A stretch of DNA of 64,000 nucleotides, taken from Zygaena filipendulae. Lineage: Eukaryota > Arthropoda > Insecta > Lepidoptera > Zygaenidae. Below are positions 21,686-34,200 of the stretch, piece after piece. Location: assembly GCA_907165275.2 (NCBI GenBank), contig OU015675.1, forward strand, positions 3,179,501-3,243,500, given 5' to 3'. The notes under the pieces were generated by a model. That model made no database searches. It had not been told where the DNA came from and saw only the letters and a list, made by a program, of their open reading frames with translations. The position numbers and the translations under genes are program-made. Positions within the stretch are counted from its first letter, which is position 1. Each line of letters begins with the position of its first letter.

Positions 21686-23274
21686 CTAGCTGACCCCCGC
21701 GGTTTCACCCGCGGTAGTTTCGAGGTACTCGCAAGAATTCCGGGATAAAAAGTACCCTATGTCACTCAGGATCACTTTAGCTTCCTATAAATGAATGAAT
21801 TTTTAAAATCGGTTCAGTAGTTCCAGAGATTATAACCTCACAAACACCGGAGTTCCCTCGGGAATCCCGGAATAAAAGTACCCTATGTCACTTAGGATCA
21901 CTCCAGTTTTTAAATGAGAAAGTAAATTTTTAAAATCAGTTCAGTTCAGTAGATCTAGTTCATGAGTTAACTGTAACATGTAGACATAGACATAGACATA
22001 GACATAGACATAGACATAGACATAGACATAGACATAGACATAGACATAGACATAGACATAGACATAGACATAGACATAGACATAGACATAGACATAGACA
22101 TAGACATAGACATAGACATAGACATAGACATAGACATAGACATAGACATAGACATAGACATAGACATAGACATAGACATAGACATAGACATAGACATAGA
22201 CATAGACATAGACATAGACATAGACATAGACATAGACATAGACATAGACATAGACATAGACATAGACATAGACATAGACATAGACATAGACATAGACATA
22301 GACATAGACATAGACATAGACATAGACATAGACATAGACATAGACATAGACATAGACATAGACATAGACATAGACATAGACATAGACATAGACATAGACA
22401 TAGACATAGACATAGACATAGACATAGACATAGACATAGACATAGACATAGACATAGACATAGACATAGACATAGACATAGACATAGACATAGACATAAC
22501 TTTATTTATAACTCATTAACTCACTAACTTCGGAGTTCCCGCCGGAATTCCGGAGTAAAAAGTACCAAATATTACTTTGGATCACTGTAGCTCCCTATAA
22601 GTGAAAGAATTTTCAAAACCGGTTCAGTAGATCCAGAGATTATAACTTCACAAATTCTGGAGTTCCCGCGGGAATTACGGGACAAAAGTTTCCTCTGTCA
22701 CTCAGAATCACTGCAACTTTTTAAAAGTGAAAGAATTTTTAAAATGGGTTCAGCAGATGCAGAGATTACCCCCTACAACCTCACAAACTCATAATCTCCG
22801 GAGCTCCCGCGAGAATTCCAGGATAAAAAGCACTCTATGTCACTCAAGATTAATGTAGCTTCTTATAAGTGAAAGAATTTTTAAAATCGGTTTACTAGAT
22901 CCAGAGATTACCCACTACAATCTGACATACTCACGATCTCACAAACTCCGGAGTTCCTGATGGAATTCCAGGATAAAAAGTACCCTGTATGACTCTGGAT
23001 CACCGTAGCTCCCTATAAGTGAAAGAATTTTCAAAACCTGTTCAGTAGATCCAGAGATAGCTGTTCCCCCGTGTTTTTACCCGCGGGAAATTCGGAGTTC
23101 CCGAGGGAAATTCGAAATAAAAAGTACTCTATGACACTCAGGACCACTTAGAAGTGAAAAAAAAATTCAAAATCGGTTCAGTAGATCCAGAGATTACCCC
23201 CTACAACGTCACAAACTCACAAACTCACAAACTCACAAAATCACAAACTTTTGCTCTTTATAATATTAGTATAG
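21686..23274 (-). mobile_element. Helitron with internal ~140-bp tandem array
   Basis: The minus-strand 3' end (hairpin plus CTAG) is at 21686. The 5' end, with TAATATTAGTATAGA on the plus strand, is near 23274. Between them is a series of about seven ~140-bp monomers. Each holds an AATTCCGGGATAAAAAGTAC block, a CACTCAGGATCACT block, a GTGAAAGAATTTTTAAAATC block and TTCAGTAGATCCAGAGATTA. A long hexamer array interrupts them. Monomers differ at 10-20% of sites by eye. Confidence 0.7.
21981..22498. repeat. Perfect hexamer array (TAGACA)n, ~86 copies
   Basis: 518 bp of uninterrupted TAGACA repeat with no mismatch that I can see. It lies inside the tandem-repeat Helitron. The minus-strand frame of alternating Met-Ser is an artefact of the repeat. 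Confidence 0.98.
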
Positions 23275-23280
23275 ATATAC

Positions 23281-23780
23281 CACTGTACAAGTGAAAATAC
23301 CGTTAGATTATAATAATCTCGCGAGATGTTAACTGTCAAAAGATTGTGAACCGTAACACTGCTTACAATTTAATGCATTTAACGAATTAGTTTTCGGTAG
23401 ATTATGGTTAGGTAGTCTAGGTTAGGTTTGCACTGCTGGCTAAGTCGCCGCCAAAGAAAGTGTTACGGTTCACGAACTTTTAACAATTTAAAATCTCGCG
23501 AGATAGATTATAATCTAACGGTATTTACAATTTTACAGTGACATATACAATTTTCTTTTAGACAAAAATATATATCATATAGAAGGTTTTTCAAGCGGCG
23601 TGCGAATCTCGTAACAAAAAAAGAACATTAAGAAAGATCAATAGATTTTGCGTTTAGCGGACGATTATTATTCATCCGTTTAGCGGACTATTATTATTCG
23701 TCCGTTTAGCGGACTATTATTATTCGTCCGTTTAGTGAACGATTATTATTCGTCAATTTAGTGGACGACTAGCCTCAGCT
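23281..23780. mobile_element. Inverted-repeat element with 26-bp minisatellite
   Basis: Inverted arms at about 23281-23370 and 23455-23545 share ATACCGTTAGATTATAAT, CTCGCGAGAT and TTGTGAACCGTAACACT-like blocks. The right flank contains TTTTGCGTTTAGCGGACGAT and three to four copies of a 26-bp unit based on CCGTTTAGCGGACTATTATT (23675-23760). The family recurs in reverse at 15357-15620. It is non-coding. Confidence 0.65.
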
Positions 23781-23844
23781 AATAAGAATATATAATATCT
23801 GTGATATCTGTGAAACTATATGAAAAAAGAACACGATTTGACAA

Positions 23845-24032
23845 TCCCTACTTATAAATGCGAAAGTAACTCTGTCTGTCTGTTACGCTTTCACGCCTAG
23901 ACGGTTCAACCGATCATCATGAAATTTTGCATATACGTTATCAGGGGTATAGAGAAGGACATACGGTACTTTTTGTCGTCAATTCCTGGAATCTCCGAAA
24001 TTAAGGCGGGTGAAACCGCGGGGAATAGCTAG
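23845..24032 (+). mobile_element. Complete non-autonomous Helitron
   Basis: TCCCTACTTATAAATGCGAA start preceded by A; TCTGTTACGCTTTCACGCC, CCGATCATCATGAAATTTTG and AGAGAAGGACATACGGTACT blocks; GGCGGGTGAAACCGCGG hairpin; end AATAGCTAG followed by T. Confidence 0.8.
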
Positions 24033-25268
24033 TGAAAAAAATATATCGGTGAAAGAAAAAACTTAAAATTGTTGCTGTTATATTATTTTAATACAAAGTC
24101 TTGTGATATCTAAAATTTTCTGCTTAACTATTTAATTATACCTATAGAACACGTTATCTTATAACTTATATATTATGCATACGAAAGTGAGTTTGTTTAT
24201 TAGGTACACTTTCACGCCTTAACTACTCAATCAGGCATATTACAGAGTACCTAATAAGGAAAGCGCATGGAAAATACAGTAAGACAAATAAAATGAAAGA
24301 AATAAAGAAATTTTTAATATTTTACAATATTGATTTCTATAACATAAATTACATTAACACAACGAAATAAACAAAATATTATTGGAATAAACGACACCAA
24401 TGATTTTAGTAAAATTGTTATTTTCTATTTACAAATTTTCTCAGACTCTTACAATATTTGTTTTTAAGCTCAATTTCCTTTTATTAGTTAGGTATTCATA
24501 TTGTAACTATGATTGCGTTAGTGAATGTTAGCAATACTTAATTTATAAGAAAAAATAGATAAGACAAATTTTAATACGATTACAACATCATCTATCTCTG
24601 TAATCTCTTTATTATAGCAAATGTAGGTACAGATTAGCAAGTTATTTTAAAGTTTTTAAAATCAACCGCTGCACATACATTGCTTTACATTGATACTTTG
24701 TTTGTATAAAAAATATCACTGATATTATTTGTGAATAAAGAAACATTAACACTATAAAAAACATTATTTAACATTATTTAACATCTCTAGTGTCTGATGA
24801 GCAATTGATTTGAGCTAAATTTATTATTAGTGCAAGGCGTTCTAGACACAGTCACTGTGACAAAAATAAGAAAAGTTTTGGCGCGAAGTTTGTATTGTAT
24901 TTAATAGACGTGTCGTTTGGTAAGACACAGAATTAGCTAGCTGTCAGTCAAAAATATTGTGAAGATACATAATTATTCCAATACTTAGAATATGAACCTA
25001 GAACCTACCTAAAGAAAAAAAAATGCTGGTTGTCCTACAACAAGGTATTAAGGAAAGCCGATAAGGTAAACAAGCATTAAAATGTGGGTAGATGTAATCT
25101 TGGACACAACTATTTTTATGGCAATTTTTATATATTTCATGGTCTCTTAATTTGTACTGATACGTAAATTCGTAACGTAGTTATGAAATAACGTGTATGG
25201 TAATATTGATATTTAGTATTCCCATACCTAATATCGTTACATCTTCAATATTATCTACTAGTGATTAC
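24033..25268. other. 3' flank of the glycine-rich gene
   Basis: AT-rich DNA with a decayed Helitron start at about 24168-24250 (ATGCATACGAAAGTGAGTTT). For the minus-strand gene ending at 25269, the nearest canonical AATAAA is at 24825-24820, giving a ~450-nt 3' UTR if used. Confidence 0.4.
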
Positions 25269-28200
25269 TTATCCCAAAATACCCGCAAATTTACTACCAA
25301 TTCCAGCGAATCCAAATCCACCGCCAAATCCACCACTGCCTCCAGCAGCTCCTCTGGCACTACCACCGAAACCACCACCTAGTCCAGCTTTGCCTCCGAT
25401 ACCAAAACCTAGTCCACCGCTAGCACTAGCTCCAGCACCACCTCTGATACCACCACCTAGTCCTCCGCTAGCACCAATTCCAGCATTGCCTCCGATAGCA
25501 CCACCTAATCCGCCACTAGCACCAACTCCAGCATTGCCTCCGATAGCACCACCTAATCCACCACTGGCACCAACTCCAGCATTGCCTCCGATAGCACCAC
25601 CTAATCCACCGCTGGCACCAACTCCAGCACCACCTCCAATAGCACCACCTAGTCCACCGCTAGAACTAGCTCCAGCACCACCTCTGATACCACCACCTAG
25701 TCCTCCACTAGCACCAATTCCAGCATTGCCTCCGATAGCACCACCTAATCCGCCACTAGCACCAACTCCAGCATTGCCTCCGATAGCACCACCTAATCCA
25801 CCGCTGGCACCAACTCCAGCACCACCTCCAATAGCACCACCTAGTCCACTGCTAGCACCAGCCCCGGCACTACCTCCGATTCCGGCACCTATTCCACCAC
25901 TAGCACCAATTCCAGCATTGCCTCCGACAGCACCACCTAGTCCACCGCTGGCACCAACTCCAGCACCACCTTCAATAGCACCACCTAGTCTACCGCTAGC
26001 ACTAGCTCCAGCACCACCTCTGATACCACCACCTAGTCCTCCGCTAGCACCAATTCCAGCATTGCCTCCGATAGCACCACCTAATCCGCCACTAGCACCA
26101 ACTCCAGCATTGCCTCCGATAGCACCACCTAATCCGCCACTAGCACCAACTCCAGCATTGCCTCCGATAGCACCACCTAATCCACCACTGGCACCAACTC
26201 CAGCACCACCTCCAATAGCACCACCTAGTCCACTGCTAGCACTAGCTCCAGTATCACCTCTAATAGCACCACCTAGTCCTCCACTAGCACCAAATCCAGC
26301 ATTGCCTCCGATAGCACCACCTAATCCGCCACTAGCACCAATTCCAGCATTGCCTCCGATAGCACCACCTAATCCGCCACTAGCACCAACTCCAGCATTG
26401 CCTCCGATAGCACCACCTAATCCACCGCTGGCACCAACTCCAGCACCACCTCCAATAGCACCACCTAGTCCACTGCTAGCACCAGCCCCGGCACTACCTC
26501 CGATTCCGGCACCTATTCCACCACTAGCACCAATTCCAGCATTGCCTCCGACAGCACCACCTAGTCCACCGCTGGCACCAACTCCAGCACCACCTTCAAT
26601 CGCACCACCTAGTCCACCGCTAGCACCAACTCCTGCATTTCCTCCAATAGCACCACCTAGTCCACCGCTGGCACCAACTCCAGCACCGCCTCCAATAGCA
26701 CCACCTAGTCCACCACTGGCCCCAACTCCAGCACCACCTCCAATACCACCACCTAGTCCACCACTGGCACCAACTCCAGCACCACCTCCAATAGCACCAC
26801 CTAGTCCACCGCTAGCACTAGCTCCAGCACCACCTCTTATACCACCACCTAGTCCTCCACTAGCACCAATTCCAGCATTGCCTCCAATAGCACCACCTAA
26901 TCCGCCACTAGCACCAACTCCAGCATTGCCTCCGATAGCACCACCTAATCCACCGCTGGCACCAACTCCAGCACCACCTCCAATAGCACCACCTAGTCCA
27001 CTGCTAGCACCAGCCCCGGCACTACCTCCGATTCCGGCACCTATTCCACCACTAGCACCAATTCCAGCATTGCCTCCGACAGCACCACCTAGTCCACCGC
27101 TGGCACAAACTCCAGCACCACCTTCAATCGCACCACCTAGTCCACCGCTAGCACCAACTCCTGCATTTCCTCCAATAGCACCACCTAGTCCACCACTGGC
27201 ACCAACTCCAGCACCACCTCCGATAGCACCACCTAGTTCACCGCTAGCACCAACACCAGCAATGCCTTCGACAGCACCTCCTAGTCCACCGCTGGCCCCA
27301 ACTCCAGCACCACCTCCAATACCACTACCTAGTCCACCACTGGCACCAACTCCAGCACCACCTCCAATAGCACCACCTAGTCCACCGCTAGCACCAACTC
27401 TAGCATTGCCTCCGACAGCACCACCTAGTCCACCACTGGCACCAACTTCAGCACCACCTCCAATAGCACCACCTAGTCCACCGCTAGCACCAACTCCAGC
27501 ATTGCCTCCAACAGCACCACCTAGTCCACCACTAGCACCGATTCCAGCACCACCTCCAGCACCAACTCCAGCATTGCCTTCTATGGCAACACCTAGACCA
27601 CCGCTAGTACCAATTCCAGCACTACCTGCTATAGCACCACCTAGTCTGCCGCTAGCACCACCTCTTATTTTACTACTAGCACCAACTCCAGCATTGCCTC
27701 CTATGGCACCACTTAGTCCACCGCTGGCACCAGCTCCGGCACCCCCTCTGATTCCGGCACCAATTCCACCACTTGCACCAATTCCAGCTTTCCCTTCAAT
27801 AGCACCACCTAGTCCACCACTAGCACCAGCTCCAGCACCAATTCCAGCACTACCTGCTATAGCACCACCTAGTCTGCCACTAGCACCACCTCTTATTTTA
27901 CTACTAGCACCAACTCCAGCATTGCCTCCTATGGCACCACTTAGTCCACCGCTGGCACCAGCTCCGGCACCCCCTCTGATTCCGGCACCAATTCCACCAC
28001 TTGCACCAATTCCAGCTTTCCCTTCAATAGCACCACCTAGTCCACCACTAGCACCAGCTCCAGCACCAATTCCAGCACTACCTGCTATAGCACCACCTAG
28101 TCTGCCACTAGCACCACCTCTTATTTTACTACTAGCACCAACTCCAGCATTGCCTCCTATGGCACCACTTAGTCCACCGCTGGCACCAGCTCCTGCACCC

Positions 28201-31200
28201 CCTCTGATTCCAGCACCAATTCCACCACTTGCACCAATTCCGGCTTTGCCTTCTATAGCACCACCTAGTCCACCACTAGCACCAGCTCCAGCACCAACTC
28301 CAACATTGCCTTCTATGGCACCACCTAGACCACCGCTAGTACCAGTTCCAGCACTACCTGCTATAGCACCACCTAGTCTGCCGCTAGCACCACCTTTTAT
28401 TTTACTACTAGCACCAATTCCAGCATTGCCTCCTATGGCACCACTTAGTCCACCGCTGGCACCAGCTCCGGCACCCCCTCTGATTCCGGCACCAATTCCA
28501 CCACTTGCACCAATTCCGGCTTTGCCTTCAATAGCACCACCTAGTGCACCACTAGCACCAGCTCCAGCACCAACTCCAGCATTCCCTTCTATGGCACCAC
28601 CTAGACCACCGCTAGTACCCATTCCAGCACTACCTGCTATAGCACCACCTAGTCTGCCGCTAGCGCCACCTCTTATTTTACTACTAGCACCAACTCCAGC
28701 ATTGCCTCCTATGGCACCACTTAGTCCACCACTAGCACCAGCTCCAGCACCAACTCCAGCATTGCCTTCTATGGCACCACCTAGTCTGCCGCTAGCACCA
28801 CCTCTTATTTTACTACTAGCACCAACTCCAGCATTGCCTCCTATGGCACCACTTAGTCCACCGCTGGCACCAGCTCCGGTACCCCCTCTGATTCCGGCAC
28901 CAATTCCACCACTTGCACCAATTCCGGCTTTGCCTTCAATAGCACCACCTAGTGCACCACTAGCACCAGCTCCAGCACCAACTCCAGCATTGCCTTCTAT
29001 GGCACCACCTAGACCACCGCTAGTACCAATTCCAGTACTACCTGCTATAGCACCACCTAGTCTGCCGCTAGCGCCACCTCTTATTTTACTACTAGCACCA
29101 ACTCCAGCATTGCCTCCTATGGCACCACTTAGTCCACCACTGGCACCAGCTCCGGCACCCCCTCTGATTCCGGCACCAATTCCACCACTTGCACCAATTC
29201 CAGCTTTCCCTTCAATAGCACCACCTAGTCCACCACTAGCACCAGCTCCAGCACCAACTCCAGCATTGCCTTCTATGGCACCACCTAGACCACCGCTAGT
29301 ACCAATTCCAGCACTACCTGCTATAGCACCACCTAGTCTGCCGCTAGCACCACCTCTTATTTTACTACTAGCACCAACTCCAGCATTGCCTCCTATGGCA
29401 CCACTTAGTCCACCGCTGGCACCAGCTCCGGCACCCCCTCTGATTCCGGCACCAATTCCACCACTTGCACCAATTCCAGCTTTCCCTTCAATAGCACCAC
29501 CTAGTCCACCACTAGCACCAGCTCCAGCACCAATTCCAGCACTACCTGCTATAGCACCACCTAGTCTGCCACTAGCACCACCTCTTATTTTACTACTAGC
29601 ACCAACTCCAGCATTGCCTCCTATGGCACCACTTAGTCCACCGCTGGCACCAGCTCCTGCACCCCCTCTGATTCCAGCACCAATTCCACCACTTGCACCA
29701 ATTCCGGCTTTGCCTTCTATAGCACCACCTAGTCCACCACTAGCACCAGCTCCAGCACCAACTCCAACATTGCCTTCTATGGCACCACCTAGACCACCGC
29801 TAGTACCAATTCCAGTACTACCTGCTATAGCACCACCTAGTCTGCCGCTAGCGCCACCTCTTATTTTACTACTAGCACCAACTCCAGCATTGCCTCCTAT
29901 GGCACCACTTAGTCCACCACTGGCACCAGCTCCGGCACCCCCTCTGATTCCGGCACCAATTCCACCACTTGCACCAATTCCAGCTTTCCCTTCAATAGCA
30001 CCACCTAGTCCACCACTAGCACCAGCTCCAGCACCAACTCCAGCATTGCCTTCTATGGCACCACCTAGACCACCGCTAGTACCAATTCCAGCACTACCTG
30101 CTATAGCACCACCTAGTCTGCCACTAGCACCACCTCTTATTTTACTACTAGCACCAACTCCAGCATTGCCTCCTATGGCACCACTTAGTCCACCGCTCGC
30201 ACCAGCTCCTGCACCCCCTCTGATTCCAGCACCAATTCCACCACTTGCACCAATTCCGGCTTTGCCTTCTATAGCACCACCTAGTCCACCACTAGCACCA
30301 GCTCCAGCACCAACTCCAGCATTGCCTTCTATGGCACCACCTAGACCACCGCTAGTACCAGTTCCAGCACTACCTGCTATAGCACCACCTAGTCTGCCGC
30401 TAGCACCACCTCTTATTTTACTACTAGCACCAACTCCAGCATTGCCTCCTATGGCACCACTTAGTCCACCGCTGGCACCAGCTCCGGCACCTCCTCTGAT
30501 TCCGGCACCAATTCCGCCACTTGCACCAATTCCGGCTTTGCCTTCAATAGCACCACCTAGTCCACCACTAGCACCAGCTCCAGCACCATTTCCAGCATTG
30601 CCTTCTATGGCACCACCTAGTCTGCCGCTAGCACCACCTCTTATTTTACTACTAGCACCAACTCCAGCATTGCCTCCTATGGCACCACTTAGTCCACCGC
30701 TGGCACCAGCTCCGGCACCTCCTCTGATTCCGGCACCAATTCCACCACTTGCACCAATTCCGGCTTTGCCTGCAATAGCACCACCTAGTGCACCACTAGC
30801 ACCAGCTCCAGCACCAACTCCAGCATTGCCTTCTATGGCACCACCTAGACCACCGCTAGTACCAACTCCAGCACTACCTGCTATAGCACCACCTAGTCTG
30901 CCGCTAGCACCAGCTCTAGCACCACTTCCGATTCCAGCACCAATTCCACCACTAGCACCAATTCCAGCATTGCCTCCTATGGCACCACCTAGTCCACCGC
31001 TGGTACCGGCTCCAGAACCACCTCCAACAGCACCGCCTAGTCCACCGCTAGCACCAATTCCAGCATTGCCTCCAACACCACCAGCTAGTCCACCGCTAGC
31101 ACCAATTCCAGCATTGCCTCCAACACCACCAGCTAGTCCACCGCTAGCACCAATTCCAGCATTGCCTCCGACAGCACCGCCTAGTTTACCGCTAGCACCA

Positions 31201-34200
31201 ATTCCAGCATTGCCTCCAACACCACCAGCTAGTCCACCGCTAGCACCAATTCCAGCATTGCCTCCAACACCACCACCTAGTCCACCGCTAGCACCAATTC
31301 CAGCATTGCCTCCGACAGCACCGCCTAGTCCACCGCTAGCACCAATTCCAGCATTGCCTCCGACAGCACCGCCTAGTCCACCGCTAGCACCAATTCCAGC
31401 ATTGCCTCCAACACCACCAGCTAGTCCTAGTCCACCGCCACCTCTTGCACCGCCCCCGAATCCAGCACCGATACCGGCATTCCCGCCAAATCCAATACCA
31501 AAACCGCCAAATCCGCCGAATTCTATAAAAGTAAAATATGAATTTGTATTAACAATGATGCTTGATGATCATAAAAATATGGAGATCATAATTTATATTC
31601 TATACTAGTATTATAATTCTGAAGAGATTGTTTGTTTGTTTGCTTGAACGCGCTAATCTCAGGAACTACGTCTGATTAGAAAAATTATTTCAGTTTTAGA
31701 TAGCCCATTTATCGAGGAACGCTTCAAGGAGGCTTTAAGGAATATATCTAAGTTTTTTCCTCAAATTAACACGGGTGAAACTGCTGGGCATAGCTAGTTT
31801 ATAATATTTTTGGATTAATCTATACTATCCTTACTATTCTATTTTTAAATGCGAAAGTGAGTTTATTTGTTCTACTTTCACGTCTATTTCGATCTTCTTG
31901 AAATTTTTCATTCACGTTTTTTACATACATAATGGGCATGTTGACATTTTTTTTTATTAGCCCGTTTTGTAGATTAATAAAAAATATTGGACACGTATTT
32001 TTTTCTTATTTTAAGTAATCAAAAAATAACGGCGATACATTGAGTTGAAATTTCGCGCGACGTCACTATTCGGACAGTTTGTATGGCGGTTTTAGCGGTT
32101 AGTGACGTCACGACCCCTTCACCCTAAACTTTATTGCAGCGCTTTATCTCTGTAGGTATAATTTAATTTATTTAAAAAAACAAAAAATACGTGTTTATTG
32201 TTTTTTTTATTTTCTAATTGAAGGACTATTTAGAATTTTGATTTTCAAAAGTAGTCAACATCCCCATGGTAGTACTTTTATCCTGAAAATTTTGCTGGAA
32301 CTCCGAAATTAAGGCGGATGAAATCGTGGGGATGAGCTGGTACATATATTTCATAATCCGCGACATTTTTTTTTTTAATGATAAATAATTATGTCAGAAT
32401 ATTTATGTCAGAATATCAGACAAAGAGGGACGTGATCTATATCTTCTTCTATCTATATCTATACTTTTAATAAAACTGTAGAGAGGTCAATTATGTACAT
32501 TGAATATATATTCAAAATTAATATTGGAGGATGAATGGTGATCGATACCGATGCCAAAAATTGATAAACTTTTTGTCTGTCTGTCTGTCTGTATGTGCAC
32601 GCATGGGTCCAAAACTACTGATGAGATTTTAACCAAACTTGGTACGATTGTAGTCCATACTCCTGGGCAGGTTATAGGCTATGTAACATAACGCCAAGAC
32701 ACATAGGAGCTGAGCAGTGACGATAAATTTGAAGCAAGTCGGATGAAAATGCGGTTTCGAGCTCTTATCCTCGTATACGTTTACTCAATCACGCAAAAAC
32801 GGCGGAATGGATTTGGATGAAATTTGGCACGCACGTTGTCAGGGGTACAGAGAAGGACATAGGGTAAAGCTCTTATCCTCGCATATGTTTACTCAATCAA
32901 GCAAAAACGACTGAACGGATTTTGCTGATTTCATTCGTATTGAATTTCTGATTTTTATCACCTACTTTTGCTGTTGACTGTACAGTGTACATATTGTCGG
33001 TTTTTTGTTTAATGCCGAGGACATGTGGGTAAAAGCTTACCCTATTTTCTTTTATGTAGGCACTATAGGTACCCCCGAAAACGTGTATGTATAGTATGCA
33101 CAATTTAATGAAGTTTCACTCGCGTTTTTTTATGTCATAGGGGGCAAACGGGCAGGTGGTACACCTGAGCGTAAGTGAGTACCGCCGCCCATGGACATCT
33201 GCAACACCAGAAGGCATGCAGGTGCGTTGCCAACCCGGAACGGGGATGGAAACTGGCTTTCAAGTGGGGCTGCCGGAACACAACGTCAGGTGCTTGGCGA
33301 CAGATTTGCAACTTGAAAGTGGTAGCTACCCAGCCTGGCCCTAGAGAGCGCCCTACCACCACGTTAATTTCGGAGTTCCCGGGAGAAACCCGGGAAAAAA
33401 GTATCTACCCTATGCCCTTTTCTGTAGTCCTGATAACATGTATAGAAAATTTTATGATGACCAGCTGAGCCGTTAAAGCGCGAAAGCGTAACAAACAAAC
33501 AAACAAACTCACTTTCGCGTTTAGGATAGTAAGGATTTATTGTGCGTAAATAAATAAATAAAATTTAGTTTTAAGTTAAGATAGATCATGTATCTACTCT
33601 TAAAATTCAATACCTATGTATGTAAAAAAAAAATAAGTAGTAATCTGAGATGGCAATAATCAGCAAACTCCACAAATAATCTACAGTTAAATACTTCTTC
33701 AAATAGCAACAATTTAGTTAAATACCTATTAAAAATTATGCAATTTATAGATACTCACGTTCACTAGTGGCAATCACTGCCAGTAGAGTTAGCGCAATAA
33801 TCTGTGGAAAAAAATAGCAACATGACATTGAACATGATTCAATAAACGAATCCACTAAATCGAAGCAGTTTACACATGGTTTACAACTTTCACACTATTT
33901 TGTAAATTTCTTGCTTTGTAAAAACGAATAAATAAATAAATAAATAAAATAAAAATACATTTGTCAATAATTTTTTCATCAAAATAAATCAAAAATGTTC
34001 AATTCTGAATTTATTATTTCTGCAAAAAAAAAAAAAACAAATATAATATCTATCACTAGCGAGGTCACAAAATGGAGATAATCGCGCTATTTCATAATAA
34101 TATACAAGACGAAACCCAAGACGAAAACTGGTATATATGAACTATTTGATACGAGATAATACTTTTTCCTATTGATATTTTTGTGAAATTAATTGGAAAA

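Noticed and set aside
21967..22497. 176-codon Met-Ser repeat frame
   Set aside because: It is only the translation of the TAGACA hexamer array.
25261..31608. 2,115-codon proline-rich plus-strand frame as a gene
   Set aside because: It starts with GTG, has no signal peptide or splice structure, and mirrors the glycine-rich exon, whose minus-strand gene model is complete.
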